Shown here: piece by piece, positions 1-10,469 of the stretch
Position numbering within the stretch: the first letter of the stretch is position 1
Layout: each line of letters opens with the position of its first letter
Assembly: GCA_030248215.1 (NCBI GenBank)
Contig: JASANG010004099.1
Span: 22,339-86,338 of the forward strand
DNA: 64,000 nt
Source of the DNA: Enoplolaimus lenunculus
Taxonomy: Eukaryota; Nematoda; Enoplea; Enoplida; Thoracostomopsidae
Direction of reading: 5' to 3'
Translations under genes and position numbers: made by a program
The notes under the pieces: model-generated
What the model saw: only the letters and a program-made list of their open reading frames with translations
The model's database searches: none
What the model was told of the DNA's origin: nothing

Positions 1-1619
1 TGTTGGGCGACAAGTTGTAGGTCGACGAACTGTCGTAGATTCTTTTCAACCAAAGTTCAGGAATGCGGGTTACAATATGCAGTACTGGCTTTTTTGGACC
101 AGTATGGATCTCTAACGGGTCAAGACGTTATGCCAGCACAAACAACCGTTTGTTGTACGAAATTCATAATTGTGTATTCGAACAGTAAGATGATTGTTCG
201 TTAGCCGCATATTATAGGGATATTTTTTATTTCATCTGTTACCTACACTGTAAATTCCATTGAGTTGTTAATAGTTATTTCTGAGTTAATAACAATAAGC
301 ATTAACTCACTCTGGGTTGGGTTGATTTTCACTCTGAGTTCAGTTGGTTCTGGGTGAGTTCAATTATTAACTCAGAGTGACTTTTATTGACTCAGAATTC
401 TGAGTTCTAGAAGTCCTAACTCAGACTGAGTGATTCAACTCATTCTGAGTTAAAGTCAACTCACAGGGATTTACAGTGTAGTTTCAAGCTAATATACGAT
501 CGCCAAACTGTCGGGTGGGTGGTGTTTAGTATGAGCACTTAGCTATAGGAGCTTGACAGTCGACCCGAAAGAGGTGTTGCCGTGTTGTAAAGATACTGTT
601 TCCCGAAACATATACTGCTTATAATAGAGACCGCTTTCAGGTGGACCCGTATAGCTAGACGGGGCTCAGCCCCCCTGAACGATTTTTGGTATCCAAGAAA
701 TCTTTCAACCTTGCTTGTAAGTCATCGAAAACCCTTGTATGCTCCTCCTGCAAAACATTTAACTCTCCCCTAGCAAGGTGATCTGGCTACTGACCTGCTT
801 CCAGGCCATACTCTTAATGTTTAAGTTTTGGTTTCAAAATTTACATTCAGTATTCAAAACTTGTAGGCTGTAGAAGAAAGTACCAATTCCTGCTTAAGCT
901 GACATTTTAGTGTTTTATTTTCAAAATCCACCTCTGTAAATATGCGTCCGTTGTTTTAATATACTACGCATCCGGTTTTGCGCAATGCGCAAAAGTTAGC
1001 GCGAGTGCACAAACATCTTGACGGTGATATTCTGTTCACAGAACATTTAAGAATTCATTGTAAACAAAGCAATGCTAGAAAGTTGGCCAAAATACGTATG
1101 TGGAGCATTCCAGCTTTAATATATAGATTTTGGTCCAACCGTTCCGTTTTAACCTTTGTTGGCGAAAACAATCCAAGTTTTTAGTTTCTCTCAATGTCAA
1201 AATAAACGCGTAACAATGAAAAAACACATTTTATAATCAGGATAAATATTATTTTAGAAGTTTCGTTCTACAAACAACCAACTCGACAAGCATTTATGAA
1301 AGTTGTTTGAAACTGAAAAGGTCAAATTGTGAAACCTATCTAGAATTTCAATCTGATAAACGTTATAAATTTATAAGGCGTATCTGCTGAACCGATAACA
1401 ACTGTAATGATCGACCCAGCTACTACTCGCATAAGGGGCGGGTACCCGATTAAAATATACGCGACAACAGACCTGGATCCAGCTAGCGACCGACCAAACG
1501 CAATTTTAATACCGAATCAAAATTTTGGATTTGAAGTTGGACTGGTCCAGCGCGGATGTGGAGGCCTCTTTGGATCCGCTTATGATCGAGTGCATCCCTA
1601 TGATGGTGGTATTTCCTGA
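1..1619 (+). CDS. 3' end of an unrecognised gene, two coding exons
   Basis: The frame is open from base 1 to a donor-like GTAAGA at 185 (exon 1-184, phase 1). A second exon, 1378-1619, follows an AG at 1376-1377. Its first two bases complete the split codon to Ser, and it stays open for 79 codons to TGA at 1617-1619. The joined C-terminus reads ...KFIIVYSN-S-VSAEPITTV... and ends ...YDRVHPYDGGIS. Both exons are richer in G+C than their surroundings and have protein-like composition, with several Cys in the first. The intron (185-1377) holds an F3 and an F6 element. The acceptor has a poor pyrimidine tract, and an in-frame AG near base 60 could be an alternative exon start. I do not recognise the family. 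Seen: open frames and matching phase. Inferred: splicing and the assignment to one gene. Confidence 0.45.
244..481. mobile_element. F3 foldback MITE (GAGTT family)
   Basis: The element starts with ACACTGTAAATTCC and ends with its inverted form GGATTTACAGTGT, with TA at each outer edge. The body is made of GAGTT/AACTC words that fold almost end to end. It lies in the presumed intron of the gene at 1-1619. TA duplications are typical of Tc1/mariner-derived MITEs. No coding capacity. Confidence 0.8.
515..565 (-). repeat. Fragment of F7 (tRNA-like core)
   Basis: The short stretch around TTAGCTATAGGAGCTTGAC matches the A-box region of the F7 elements at 3,101 and 28,843. Only this part is recognisable. 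Confidence 0.4.
635..808 (-). repeat. F6 GC-rich repeat (CTCAGCCCCCC family)
   Basis: It holds GGGGCTCAGCCCCCCTG, then CCTTGCTTGTAA, then CTAGCAAGGTGA and a terminal GGCTACTGACCTG. The same order of blocks recurs at 9,175, 16,555 and 25,025. It is probably a degenerate non-autonomous transposon, but I could not define clean ends. Confidence 0.6.
978..1184 (+). other. Open frame of doubtful status
   Basis: A 68-codon frame lies in the presumed intron of the first gene. It has no clear splice sites, no recognisable motif and a composition like the surrounding AT-rich DNA. Probably chance. Confidence 0.1.
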
Positions 1620-1848
1620 CGATGACAAAGTACAAAACTAAAATGAAATGTACCGTAAAATATTTCGTTCGCTTATTTCAATTTAAGCGTCTTAAATGTT
1701 ATACAAATTTTAAATTTATATGGCAAACTTGTCACATATTAAATACTTAGCTATAGTGATGTGTCAATACGTGTGACTGGTTCATTCATGCCTGACTTAC
1801 TCTATAGAACCGCATTCAGTTGCAAGTTACCGGCGCGTCATGATTTCA

Positions 1849-2162
1849 GGCACAATAAAGAACAGAGGTGGAACACTATATATTATAAGCATAAACCTAA
1901 AACCTAAGCCTATGCATAAGCCTAAGCGTAAGAATGAGCATATTCCTAAGCCTAATCCAAATCCAAATCCAAAGCCTAAGCATAAGCCTAAGCGTAAGAA
2001 TGAGCATATTCCTAAGCCTAATTCAAAGCCTAAGCCTAAGCGTAAGAATGAGCATATTCCTAAATCTAAGCCTAGGCCAAACAAGCAAACTAGTCTAAAG
2101 CTTAAGCTTACACTATTCTAGTCCCACAGAAAAACGTTGCACCCCTGATCTTTACGTATGCC
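1849..2162 (+). mobile_element. F1 hAT-like MITE with TAAGCC array
   Basis: The left end carries AAAGAACAGAGGTGGAACA, the right end CCCCTGATCTTTACGTATGCC, which is its inverted partner. Between them are three blocks of CCTAAG-type hexamers separated by GCGTAAGAATGAGCATATT spacers, then the conserved CTAAAGCTTAAGCTTACACT segment. Open frames here on both strands (Lys-Pro-rich on +, Leu/Gly-rich on -) are simply the array translated. Confidence 0.85.
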
Positions 2163-2262
2163 GCCATTGCCGATGGTGACATGATAATACAGCCGCGCGG
2201 ACTCGTTGCCGTTCTCAGCTGACGTATTAAGTTCATCTCGTATTTGAGGCGTCAATTCAAAG
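2156..2262 (-). CDS. Possible internal coding exon, unknown gene
   Basis: On the minus strand an AG at 2263-2264, after CTAATTTCA, is followed by 35 open codons reading FELTPQIRDELNTSAENG..., then LYYHVTIGNGGI, up to a donor-like C|GTAAAG. The stretch is much richer in CpG and G+C than its flanks. The donor falls exactly on the end of the F1 element at 1,849-2,162: the family's terminal repeat contains TGTAAAGAT, so the transposon may supply the splice site. No neighbouring exon was found, and no family is recognised. It could instead be an old exon fragment or an unrelated GC-rich repeat. Confidence 0.3.
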
Positions 2263-3100
2263 CTTGAAATTAGATTTCAGATTAAACAGAAAATATTCAT
2301 TCGGGGTTAATACACAAATCAAACAATACTGCGACTATCTTTCCAGAAAACAAACCGTTGAAGCTTATCCAAGTTATCTGAACAAATGACTTTAGCATTT
2401 CAATCGAGACATGGCCCAATTTATTAGTTACAATTTCAACGCCATACGTATTGCATATAACCGTTGAAACGTGTGTGACAAATTAGGCAAATCTACCAGT
2501 ACCAGTTAATCTTTTAGATCTGATGATCTGTTATGCGCAGTATTCAAGCTGTTTCTCACTCGGTTTGGATGCGGGTTGAAACCCCATGAAAGCAATCACG
2601 CACGCAGCGAAGTTCGCTGATGAAATTTATTTTGCTTTTTTGCGTAACTCAAAATTGTTGGTAGAAAGGTGCAAGAACACTCTTCTAAAAGGTCAAGAAC
2701 ATTTTAGTCGAACACAGACGTTTTTGGTCCATTGAAAAAAGTCTTGCCGGCCTGGAGCGCCAAGATATCTTTCGAATGAGGCGTTCGTTAACCCAGCCCC
2801 CTACGGTAGCTACTGCCTTGGCGTTTTGTTAAAATATTGGTATGTCTCACCATCATGGGTTCGATACTACGGTTTTTGCGTAGGATACGTAAATATTCCA
2901 ACCCAACGCCTACGATTAACGAACCAGTCGCTTAATCACAGCAAACACAAAACGTAAACTCTATTAATGATTCTTAGCCAACATCGAACATAACAGTGGA
3001 AAATCTGGCAAACAATACTTGTGATTTGAAGTTAATATTTTTAAACCTAAAACACTTTTTCAGAAAATAGTATCATTTTACTACCGTAGGAGAGAGATAT
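2263..3100. other. Gene-free stretch
   Basis: I see no gene here. A GC-richer patch at 2,740-2,940 includes GGGTTCGATAC, which resembles a Pol III B box, but no convincing tRNA fold or repeat ends accompany it. Confidence 0.3.
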
Positions 3101-3370
3101 TTAACCCCTTACACATTGAGTTGCCCATAGCCAACTCAGCGCAGTGCATATACGTTAAATAATATATATCGCACCGTGTTTAACAATTGCCACACGTATA
3201 CATAGTACTAAATCACCACAAGACATGAGAGCCCCCTGGGGCTCGAGCGTCAAGCTCCTATAGCTGAGTGGTGATGGTATACGCCTCTCGCTCCAGTCAC
3301 TGGAGTTCGAATCCTAGCACAAAAGTAGGTCTCAGGGGAAATAGAAAATATTCATGTGATAAAGGGTTAA
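3101..3370 (+). mobile_element. F7 element: inverted TTAA-bounded ends with tRNA-like core
   Basis: It begins TTAACCCCTTACACA and ends TGTGATAAAGGGTTAA, an inverted pair. Inside, TAGCTGAGTGGTGATGG fits a Pol III A box and GGAGTTCGAATCC fits a B box about 35 bp later, as in a tRNA-derived SINE. A second full copy of almost the same length lies at 28,843-29,113 in opposite orientation, and a part copy at 33,155. Combined SINE-like and MITE-like structure is the notable point. Confidence 0.7.
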
Positions 3371-3448
3371 TTTGTTTTGAAAATATACAAAACGCTTGGA
3401 ACAACAAAAATCTTACGCTTGGAACAACAAAAATTTTTATCGCTACGA

Positions 3449-3604
3449 CCAATGTAAAGAACAGGGGTGGAACAGTATTAAAAGCATATTCCTTAGCCTA
3501 AGATTAAGCCTAAAGCCAAAGCCAAGCAAAAAATACTCAGTAGCTTAAGCTTGCTCTATTCTAGTCCCACAGGAAAACTCTTCGCCCCTGATCTTTACAT
3601 GGGC
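3449..3604 (+). mobile_element. F1 MITE, short array
   Basis: Ends are GACCAATGTAAAGAACAGGG and CCCCTGATCTTTACATGGGCC. The array is reduced to a few CCTAAG/CCAAAG units before the conserved AGCTTAAGCTTGCTCTATT segment. The flanking 8-mers (ATCGCTAC and ATCGGGAG) agree at five positions. Confidence 0.8.
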
Positions 3605-3754
3605 CATCGGGAGCAACCAGGAGATTAATTCTAAAACATTAAAAAATGACCAGATTTTCTCTGATCCCTCGCGGAAGTTCAACGTGCACATGGCTTTGAT
3701 GAATTGAGCGAGAATCTAATAAACTAAGTAGCATAACCAGTATTGTATTCAAAC

Positions 3755-3902
3755 GAACTCTTTCCGAAATAGGCTTTTCTGGACTACACAAACTGGGTCA
3801 AATTTGACTCTGGTGGAGTCGAATTTTGACGCAGTTTGTGTAGTGCGGAAAAGCCTATTTCGGATAAAGTCAATTTGACTCACCATTTTTTGCAGTATAC
3901 AT
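3755..3902. mobile_element. F2 foldback MITE, left end shortened
   Basis: It folds about GTCAAATTTGACTC, with arms CCGAAATAGGCTTTTCTGG and its inverse, and the usual right end CACCATTTTTTGCAGTA. The left terminus is missing beyond ACTCTTTCCG. Confidence 0.75.
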
Positions 3903-4274
3903 ATGAATATATAAATATAACCATTTAATACCGTTTGTTTAAAAGATTAATTCCATAAGGCATTTATGAAAACAGATAAAAATAATCATTTTGCACGGTG
4001 TTTTAAACACTGTTTTAAAACCGAGTGTAGAAACAGTTGGTGTGGTTACAAGTTGATGGGTAATATACAAATTACGGTAACAAGAAGGATATACTTAAAC
4101 CTCTGTCTGGTCTGTTTCACCACATCTGTCGCAATTAGTATCCCTTACAAGTCTTTTAAACCTAAGCTTACAACCGAGCCTATCATATGTCTCGTCTAAT
4201 TTATTTTGTATAAAAATTCAAGCTACGGGAAGAGCTTACAAGAGCAAGAAATATCAGGCAGCCCGCATGTATTC
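3903..4274. other. Gene-free stretch
   Basis: A 77-codon frame at 3,966-4,199 has no splice context or recognisable motif. I see no feature I can support. Confidence 0.3.
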
Positions 4275-4380
4275 TTGTTGACAATCAAGGTTAGAAAATT
4301 TTTAGGGGGGCAAAATTCTTCCTTTGGGGCGGAGGCCCCCCTTCTAGCAACGCCTCTGGCTACGGGTTTGGCAAGCATAC
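4275..4380 (+). repeat. F6 repeat fragment
   Basis: It contains AAGGTTAGAAAATTTTTAG, GGGGCAAAATTCTTCC, GGAGGCCCCCCTTCTAG and GGCTACGG, in the order seen in other F6 copies. Confidence 0.5.
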
Positions 4381-4429
4381 AATACAATGACAACAGATTA
4401 GCGTACATATATGAGGACCACAGGTTGGT

Positions 4430-4475
4430 AGATAATGGCCGGGGTTCCAAAACCGTACTTAAGTACGACTTTTAG
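4430..4475 (-). repeat. F8 fragment
   Basis: GGTTCCAAAACCGTACTTAAG matches the terminal segment of the F8 element at 54,625. Confidence 0.4.
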
Positions 4476-4811
4476 TATTCTCAAGTCAAAGACGTTAAAA
4501 TTACGTTTCCAGTTCAGAAATGCAGAACGGGTGTACTTTACGCCATCCTCTTTTCAGCCACACAGCTACCAAGTGTGAATGATTCTGGACGGAACCTAAC
4601 TCGAGCTCGGGGTATTCTCTCGCTCAACTCTAATTGGTCACACCGTAATTTATAGGTGCCGACGGTAGGCAACATAAAACCTACAACTTTACAGCGATAT
4701 TTGCCCCGAAACAGTGTAAAATATACCTGTGCTTAAACGGTATATAACAGATTCAAAGACTGTTTCGTTGAAAAACAAAAACTTGAAAATTTCCTGTAGA
4801 TACTATTGTGT

Positions 4812-5070
4812 ACACTGTAAGTTCCAATGAGTTGATTAATCAATTCAGCTAGCGCGAGGTTGTTATTTCTGAATTAAAATTAGTAAACATTAATTCATTC
4901 GGAGTTGAGTTGATTCTCACTCTGAGTTGAGTTGACTCTGGGTGAGTTGGTTATATAGATCAGAATCAATTGAATCAACTCAAAATTCTGAGTTCTGATA
5001 GTCCTAACTCAGACTTAGTGATTCAACTCAATTTGAGTTTAACTCGACTCACTAAAATTTACAGTGTAAT
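4812..5070. mobile_element. F3 foldback MITE
   Basis: Ends are TACACTGTAAGTTCC and AAATTTACAGTGTA. The body has the GAGTTGA/TCAACTC word array. TA flanks the ends. Confidence 0.8.
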
Positions 5071-5884
5071 GGATGTTGAAATAAAAAACACTCGGATTAT
5101 GGACATGATTCCTATCCACATTTTAGGCTCAAATATGGTTTAGGTAACAGTTTACCGTAGCCTAAACCTAAACCTTTTTTCTTAAGCTTTACCGTAGCGT
5201 AAGTATAGCCCTTAAATGTGAAAAAACCCAGTATTCTACGGCCGAAAAACTTATTTCTGCTTTAGATAAAATAAAAATATGACAAAAAATGGTAAAACAG
5301 GAACAACCATATCATCAAAGTAGGCGACCCGTTACTAAGCTAATTTGACAACGCTACTGTGTATGGTTAATCTCACAAATGAGTTGTTGTTTTAGGTTCA
5401 ATACATGATATTTTACGGTGTGCTTGGCAGCTGGCGTCGCTAAGAATTTAGTAAATGTTCCTTTGGTTAACAAGCGTTTGTCCCAAAACCTAATTTTAAT
5501 GACCAGTTGAAGGCTAAAATTCAAATGTATCCGGTTTAACTTGTTTCCTAGAACGACCAATTATAACATTAAACACTAAGGATTGGGTTAATGTATCTCA
5601 AGCTGTGCAAAATAGTTTTATATGTAACCGTTTGCTCCGAATCCTGATTGACCATTAAGTTTTGATGGAATCAGGTGTTTTTCTGCTTCATTAAACGTCA
5701 GTTGAAGGTAGGATTTTAACTCTAAACTCTCGGGTTTAAGGCGTTTCCAGCATCGCCCTCATGTCTTAGTAACATTTCACACTACGCATACGTACGTGTA
5801 TATGAATTTTAAACATTGCACATAGTGTATCAGCCCAGGTAGGAACCGGCACTTCATACTTTTCTACTAAAGCAGCTTGAAAAG

Positions 5885-5968
5885 CGGACCTCCAGAGCGG
5901 GGATCGATCTCTCAGCCTACTGATCCTTAAGCGAATACTCTGCCACTGCGCCACGCAGCCCGCCTCTC
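5885..5968 (-). other. tRNA-like sequence, probably a pseudogene or SINE head
   Basis: On the minus strand GCTGCGTGGCGCAGTGGCAG resembles the 5' part and A box of a tRNA, followed by TTCGCTTAAGGATC where an anticodon arm would be and GAGATCGATCCCC near the B-box position. The acceptor and T stems do not pair properly, so I do not call a working tRNA gene. Confidence 0.4.
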
Positions 5969-5989
5969 CAACTGCATTTTTCGTCGTCT

Positions 5990-6248
5990 ATACACTGTAA
6001 ATTCCAGTGAGTTGATTTTAACTCACATGAGTTGAATCACTCTAGTCTGACTTTAGGATTATCACAACTCACAACTCTGATTTGATTCAACTAATTCTGA
6101 TTTAGTTAACAAACTCTCCCGGAGTCAGCACAAGTCACAGTGAGAATCAAGTCAACTCAGAGTCAGTTAAAGTTTTCTGTTATTAACTCAGAAGCAACAA
6201 ACTCTCCGTCTGAGTTGATAAATTAACTCATTGGAATTTACAGTGTAT
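5990..6248. mobile_element. F3 foldback MITE, complete
   Basis: Starts TACACTGTAAATTCCAGTG and ends AATTTACAGTGTA. The outer dinucleotides are TA on both sides, consistent with a TA target site. Confidence 0.85.
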
Positions 6249-6911
6249 ATCTCGACCGTATTGTGCCAGCTAGCATACATACAGTGCACTGCAAGATTTT
6301 GCATGTGCACATATAACGGACAAGCTTGTCTCACATGCTTAGGTACATAGTGTATGTATATGTGGCACGTGCACAATTTGCAATTAATTGCTCATAGTAA
6401 ACTCTATCTGTATGAAACGGTTAACCGTTACTTCGTCTCTAAATAAAAAATTATAGAACAACTGTCAATACCTGACGGTTATGAATAGTTCACCACGGCA
6501 CCTGTGAATATAGGCAGATGTAGGGTAGAGGCGCAACTTGCCTTGGTACAATTTGAACCCAAAAATTCAAGTAAATAGCATATATATACTATTGCCTAAA
6601 ATATAGCAATCTTCTCTTAATTTTACTAATTGCCAGCTCAAGTAATAATTATAAACGACGTGTTGCCAGCAATAATCTAAAAGATTAATGCAAGCTTTTA
6701 TTATGAATAACATAACAACGTTAACATAAGTACTTTATCTCGATAACATATCTGCTATTTATATATGTCGATTGAACGCTGGAACCAAAAGAGTAAAGAC
6801 CGAGTTATGGACTCTGACGGGTTAAAATGAAAAACCTTGAAACTCAAAAATTATAACAAAGTCTCGATATTCCCATCCCAACAATTATTACAAAAGTTTG
6901 CTGGCAACCCC

Positions 6912-7199
6912 TAAATCCCGATTCAAACGTGCAACATTTTGCTGCGAGAACTTGCTGCTGCAACTTGCACTTGTTGGCTTTGTCAAAAATCCCGTGTGAA
7001 AAAACTGCAGCTGCAAATATATTCATGCAAAATCAAAGCTAGGATTTTAGTTCACATGTGTGAATAACCATGCAAGTTCACTGAATTTATTACAGCCGCT
7101 TTCTCATTGGCTGGTGAAAAAATGCAAGTACTGCGTGCAATTTTAACACAGTTGCAAACTCTCGCAGCAAATACTTACACGTGTCAATAGGGCTTAAAT
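6912..7199. mobile_element. F4 MITE (GCAAGTT/GCAGCTGC family)
   Basis: Left end TTCAAACGTGCAACATTTT, right end CACGTGTCAATAGGGCTTAA. The inner arms carry TGCTGCGAGAACTTGC and its inverse. An element of about 290 bp with no coding capacity. Copies recur at 12,252, 28,291, 36,305, 43,056 and 56,550. Confidence 0.75.
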
Positions 7200-7379
7200 C
7201 GTTTGGCGAATTACTTACAGCATCTTGATGAAACAGCTATTTCACGACAAGTCGCACCTGTCAAATGCACGGTAGAAAAAATAAAGGTTCTCACAACACA
7301 TTTTATGATCCAAACCGCTATCGGTTCCTGTAATTTCTGATCGGAAAGGAACCATGAGAATATATCATGAGTGATTTTA

Positions 7380-7420
7380 GAGCGAAGCGAGCTAGAAGCC
7401 GAACGTAATTCCGGACCCTA
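7380..7420 (-). repeat. Fragment of the TTCGCTTCGCT repeat
   Basis: AGCGAAGCGAGCTAGAAGCC is the inverse of the core shared by 28,075-28,240 and 48,400-48,600. Confidence 0.35.
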
Positions 7421-7689
7421 CGAGTAGACCATTTCATCTTGAGTCAACCAGTTACCGAAATTATTAATCAAAAACATCCGGCAACCTAAATTCCGGTTTC
7501 AGCCGTGATTTTCGGGATTTCTAATTACCCGTCTGTCGAATTGAATGCGGTATTTTTAACCGAATTTTCCGGAAGTCTCGGTGCTAGTACCAACACGTTA
7601 GCAATGTCTGAGCACCTTACGGAATTTCTTTATTATGCCAGTTGACCACTTCAATTTATCATTTAGGGTAGCGCTATACTTTTGTTGAG

Positions 7690-7800
7690 GTCCGGCGTCG
7701 TCTGTCACTCGTCCGGAGCCATCCGTCATCCGTACGGCGCCGTCCATCATCCGTACGACGCCGTCCGTCCACCGTCCATCATCCATACGGCATCCTAATA
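7690..7800. repeat. Short minisatellite of CCGTC/CATCCGTACG units
   Basis: Imperfect tandem units built from CGTCCGTC and CCATCATCCGTACGAC occur over about 110 bp. The Met/Asp-rich frame on the minus strand is a by-product. Confidence 0.6.
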
Positions 7801-7819
7801 GTAATACGGGCCGCAATTC

Positions 7820-8570
7820 GGATTATTAAACGCTTAATATATTAAGATCAACACATGTATGCTTAGAAATAAAACAATTTTTCAACGTTAAAAATTACAT
7901 AGCTACGGTGTCTTTAATTCAACGCTCAGCAACATCAACACTAACAATTCAGTTTTCATTCTCTCACTCTAATTTTATCATCAAACCTATCTGCATGCTT
8001 CTATCCTATACCTTTGTCACATGTTGTTGTGGCTTATCTATACCTCGTATACCTCTACTGAGTATAGCTGTGGAATTAAAAATCATCAGGTGGTCTGCTG
8101 ATGTTCGCAGCCGTAACGCATGACGCGGTATAAGTCCGCACCGCCACGGTCTTGTGCGACCCCCCGAAAATTTTTGGAACGCATTCTGTGTTGCGGTAAT
8201 TGTTCCCGACACCCTTTCAAAGTCCTACCCTGGTATTAATCGGTTCATGGTCACGGCACTGGTGATGTTCACAAGACGACGATCCGAATTGGTATTATGT
8301 TACACGCTTGTGACTGGTGTTTTTGCAAAATATTTTTCTAAAATTGACACAAAACGGTTTTAATCTCAAAACGTACCACAAAAGAAACGATGGGGGGGGT
8401 GTGGATATAGGGTCCAGTGGTAAAAAGTTTTAGTAAGGGGCATAATTTTTGGACGCTACCTATAACAGTGGCTCGTGTTTGATTTAAGCGACAGAGTATT
8501 CTACTGATTATACTACAGGAACAGCAACCAGTGCCTAAACTGGGAATTTTTACCAGACGCGACATGATTG
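7820..8570. other. Gene-free stretch
   Basis: Several overlapping short frames occur on both strands, without splice context or motif. I see no feature I can support. Confidence 0.3.
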
Positions 8571-8572
8571 AC

Positions 8573-8824
8573 TCATGTATAGAACAAGATTGCAACAGTA
8601 GTATAAGCATGTTCCTAAGTCTAATTCTAAGCGTAAGCATAAAGAAGAACCTATTCCTAAGCCTAAGCCTAAGGCTAAGCCTAAGCCGAAGTCTAAGCCG
8701 AAGCTTAAGCCTCAGCCTAAGCCGAAGCCTAAGTCTAAGCCTAAGCCTAAGCCAAAGCAGAAATGTCAAAAACTTAAGCTGAGTCTATTCAAGCCCAGCA
8801 GGAAAACGTCCCAACAATAAGGGG
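8573..8824 (+). mobile_element. F1 MITE with degenerate TAAGCC array
   Basis: The left end CATGTATAGAACAAGATTGC leads into GTATAAGCATGTTCCTAAG, then about 20 hexamers, many of them CCGAAG, then AACTTAAGCTGAGTCTATTC and AGGAAAACGTCCCAAC. The right terminus has drifted. The Leu/Arg-rich (-) and Ser/Leu-rich (+) frames are the array translated. Confidence 0.75.
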
Positions 8825-9174
8825 CGGGAGAATTTCCGTAGCACGATTCATTCGGCGCGTTAAACTGTTTTAGGCTAAGGGTGAGCGAAAATGTCCACAG
8901 GAAAGCGTCACTGCCCCGCTTGTTCCCAGCCGGTAATTGCGGGCCAGACACCAACGGAGCCACGACATTCTCATGGGTGAGAACTCGTCTTAGGTTCTGT
9001 CATTGTTTCACATTGTCTTGTCCTGCGTGTGTATACGGTGTGCATGGCACGTACTGTGTACACCATGAGGTTATATTTTTTGATTCATTATGTCATAAAA
9101 TCACGTTGTTTTCAGCAGGTAATGAACGAAATGGAACAAAATAATTTCGCTGCATTATCAGGCAAGTAGCCAGA

Positions 9175-9365
9175 TGAGAGACGTAGCCGACCGCGTAGGC
9201 AAGGGGGAGGGGCGCATGGGGGCTCAGCCCTCCTGGAAAAATTTTGGCCCCCCTTGAAGATTTTCGCATCTTTGTTGTAACTCACTGATAGCCCTGGGAT
9301 GCCCTTCCTGAAAATTTTTTTGCTTCCCCGTCCTAGCAAGGTGAGCTGGCTACAGGCCTGGATGT
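9175..9365 (-). repeat. F6 repeat
   Basis: Holds GGGGCTCAGCCCTCCTGG, AAAATTTTGGCCCCCCTTG, GTAACTCACTGATAG, TGAAAATTTTTTTGCTTCC and CTAGCAAGGTGAGCTGGC, with terminal GGCTACAGGCCTG: the fullest F6 copy. Confidence 0.65.
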
Positions 9366-9635
9366 TGGTGTTCTAGGCGTTTCGAAATCTAATAACTAAA
9401 AAGCTATTTTAGTGACATTTCAAGGTTTGATCAAATATTTTTAACCCAACACGGTAATACTGGATTATTATGCATTCAAATACTGTTTTATTCTACACCA
9501 TTCCGATCTTTATTCAAGTCATTGCGCAGATTTTGCATTATAAATCGTTTTGACATACATTTATGTTGCATTTGGCATAAAGTAACAAATCTTACCATGT
9601 TTTTCAATCGTATATTTCATTAGAAGTCACGTGAT

Positions 9636-9893
9636 ATATACTGCAAATTCCGATGAGTTTGATTAATCAACTCAGAGAGAGAATTAGCGATTTCTGGTTA
9701 TTTCCGAGTTAATAACAGTCTAGACATCAATTCACTCGGTGGTTATTGAATTCTTCTGGGTTAATTGATTAATAAGCTCAGAACGAGTTCTATCAATTTA
9801 GAAGCCTGAGTTGTGAAAGACCTAATTCACACCTCTGACCATTGAAGGGATTCAACTCATCCTGTGTTAAAATCAATTCACTGAAATTTACAA
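9636..9893. mobile_element. F3 foldback MITE, degenerate
   Basis: Ends ATACTGCAAATTCCGATGAG and ACTGAAATTTACAATAG, with GAGTT words throughout. It has diverged more than the copies at 244 and 5,990. It lies head to tail with the next copy. Confidence 0.7.
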
Positions 9894-9898
9894 TAGAA

Positions 9899-10142
9899 AA
9901 CACACTGTTTATTCCAGTGAGTTATTTAATAAACTCAAACGGAAAGCTAGTTATTCGTGAGTTAATAACAGTAAACTTTCGCACACTTTGAGTTGAGTTG
10001 ATTCTCACAGTAAGTTGAGTTGACTCTGTGGAAGTTGATTAATTAAATCAGAATGAGTTGAATCAACTCAAAATTGTGAGTTCTCATAGTCCTAACTCAG
10101 GCTGGCTGATGAGTTAACGAAATTTTATAGGTACAGTGCAGT
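9899..10142. mobile_element. F3 foldback MITE, adjacent copy
   Basis: Starts ACACTGTTTATTCCAGTG and ends near GGTACAGTGCAG, only a few bases after the previous F3. Either two insertions side by side or an unequal duplication. Confidence 0.7.
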
Positions 10143-10469
10143 TTAACCAAACGATGGTAAATGAAAATTGTTCAAAATAATTTGAAAATTTTACTTAATC
10201 GTTTCTAAAGTTAATTATTTAAGCAATTTATCGCTTACAAAATGTTGGAATATTTATGCTCCCGAGGCACAGGTGCAACGAAGACCAGCTTCCAGGTAAA
10301 ATGTAAAATTGGTCATTTTCGTTATAAACAATGCGAAAATTGTTTACAAAAAAACACTACATTTCGTTCATACCTGCAGGATGAACAGTTACTTTTTGAC
10401 CAATACGAAAAGATCGGTAAAATTAGTATATAAATTAATGTCGAAAACGTTTTCAGGCTATCAATACAC

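Noticed and set aside
1827-2121. Lys-Pro-rich, Ser-Leu-rich and Leu-Arg-rich proteins at this and other F1 sites (8,338-8,782; 13,093-13,351; 27,476-27,664; 33,907-34,295; 38,179-38,503; 45,356-45,541)
   Set aside because: They are the TAAGCC/TTAGGC arrays translated in various frames; no frame is conserved between copies.
4555-4655. Possible terminal exon after CTCTTTTCAG
   Set aside because: Only about 31 codons, no family resemblance and no upstream exon.
5885-5968. Functional tRNA genes at 5,885, 47,215, 47,470 and 50,630
   Set aside because: Acceptor stems and some other arms do not pair; kept only as tRNA-like sequences.
7598-7816. Met-Asp-Gly repeat protein
   Set aside because: Translation of a short CCGTC/CATCCGTACG minisatellite.
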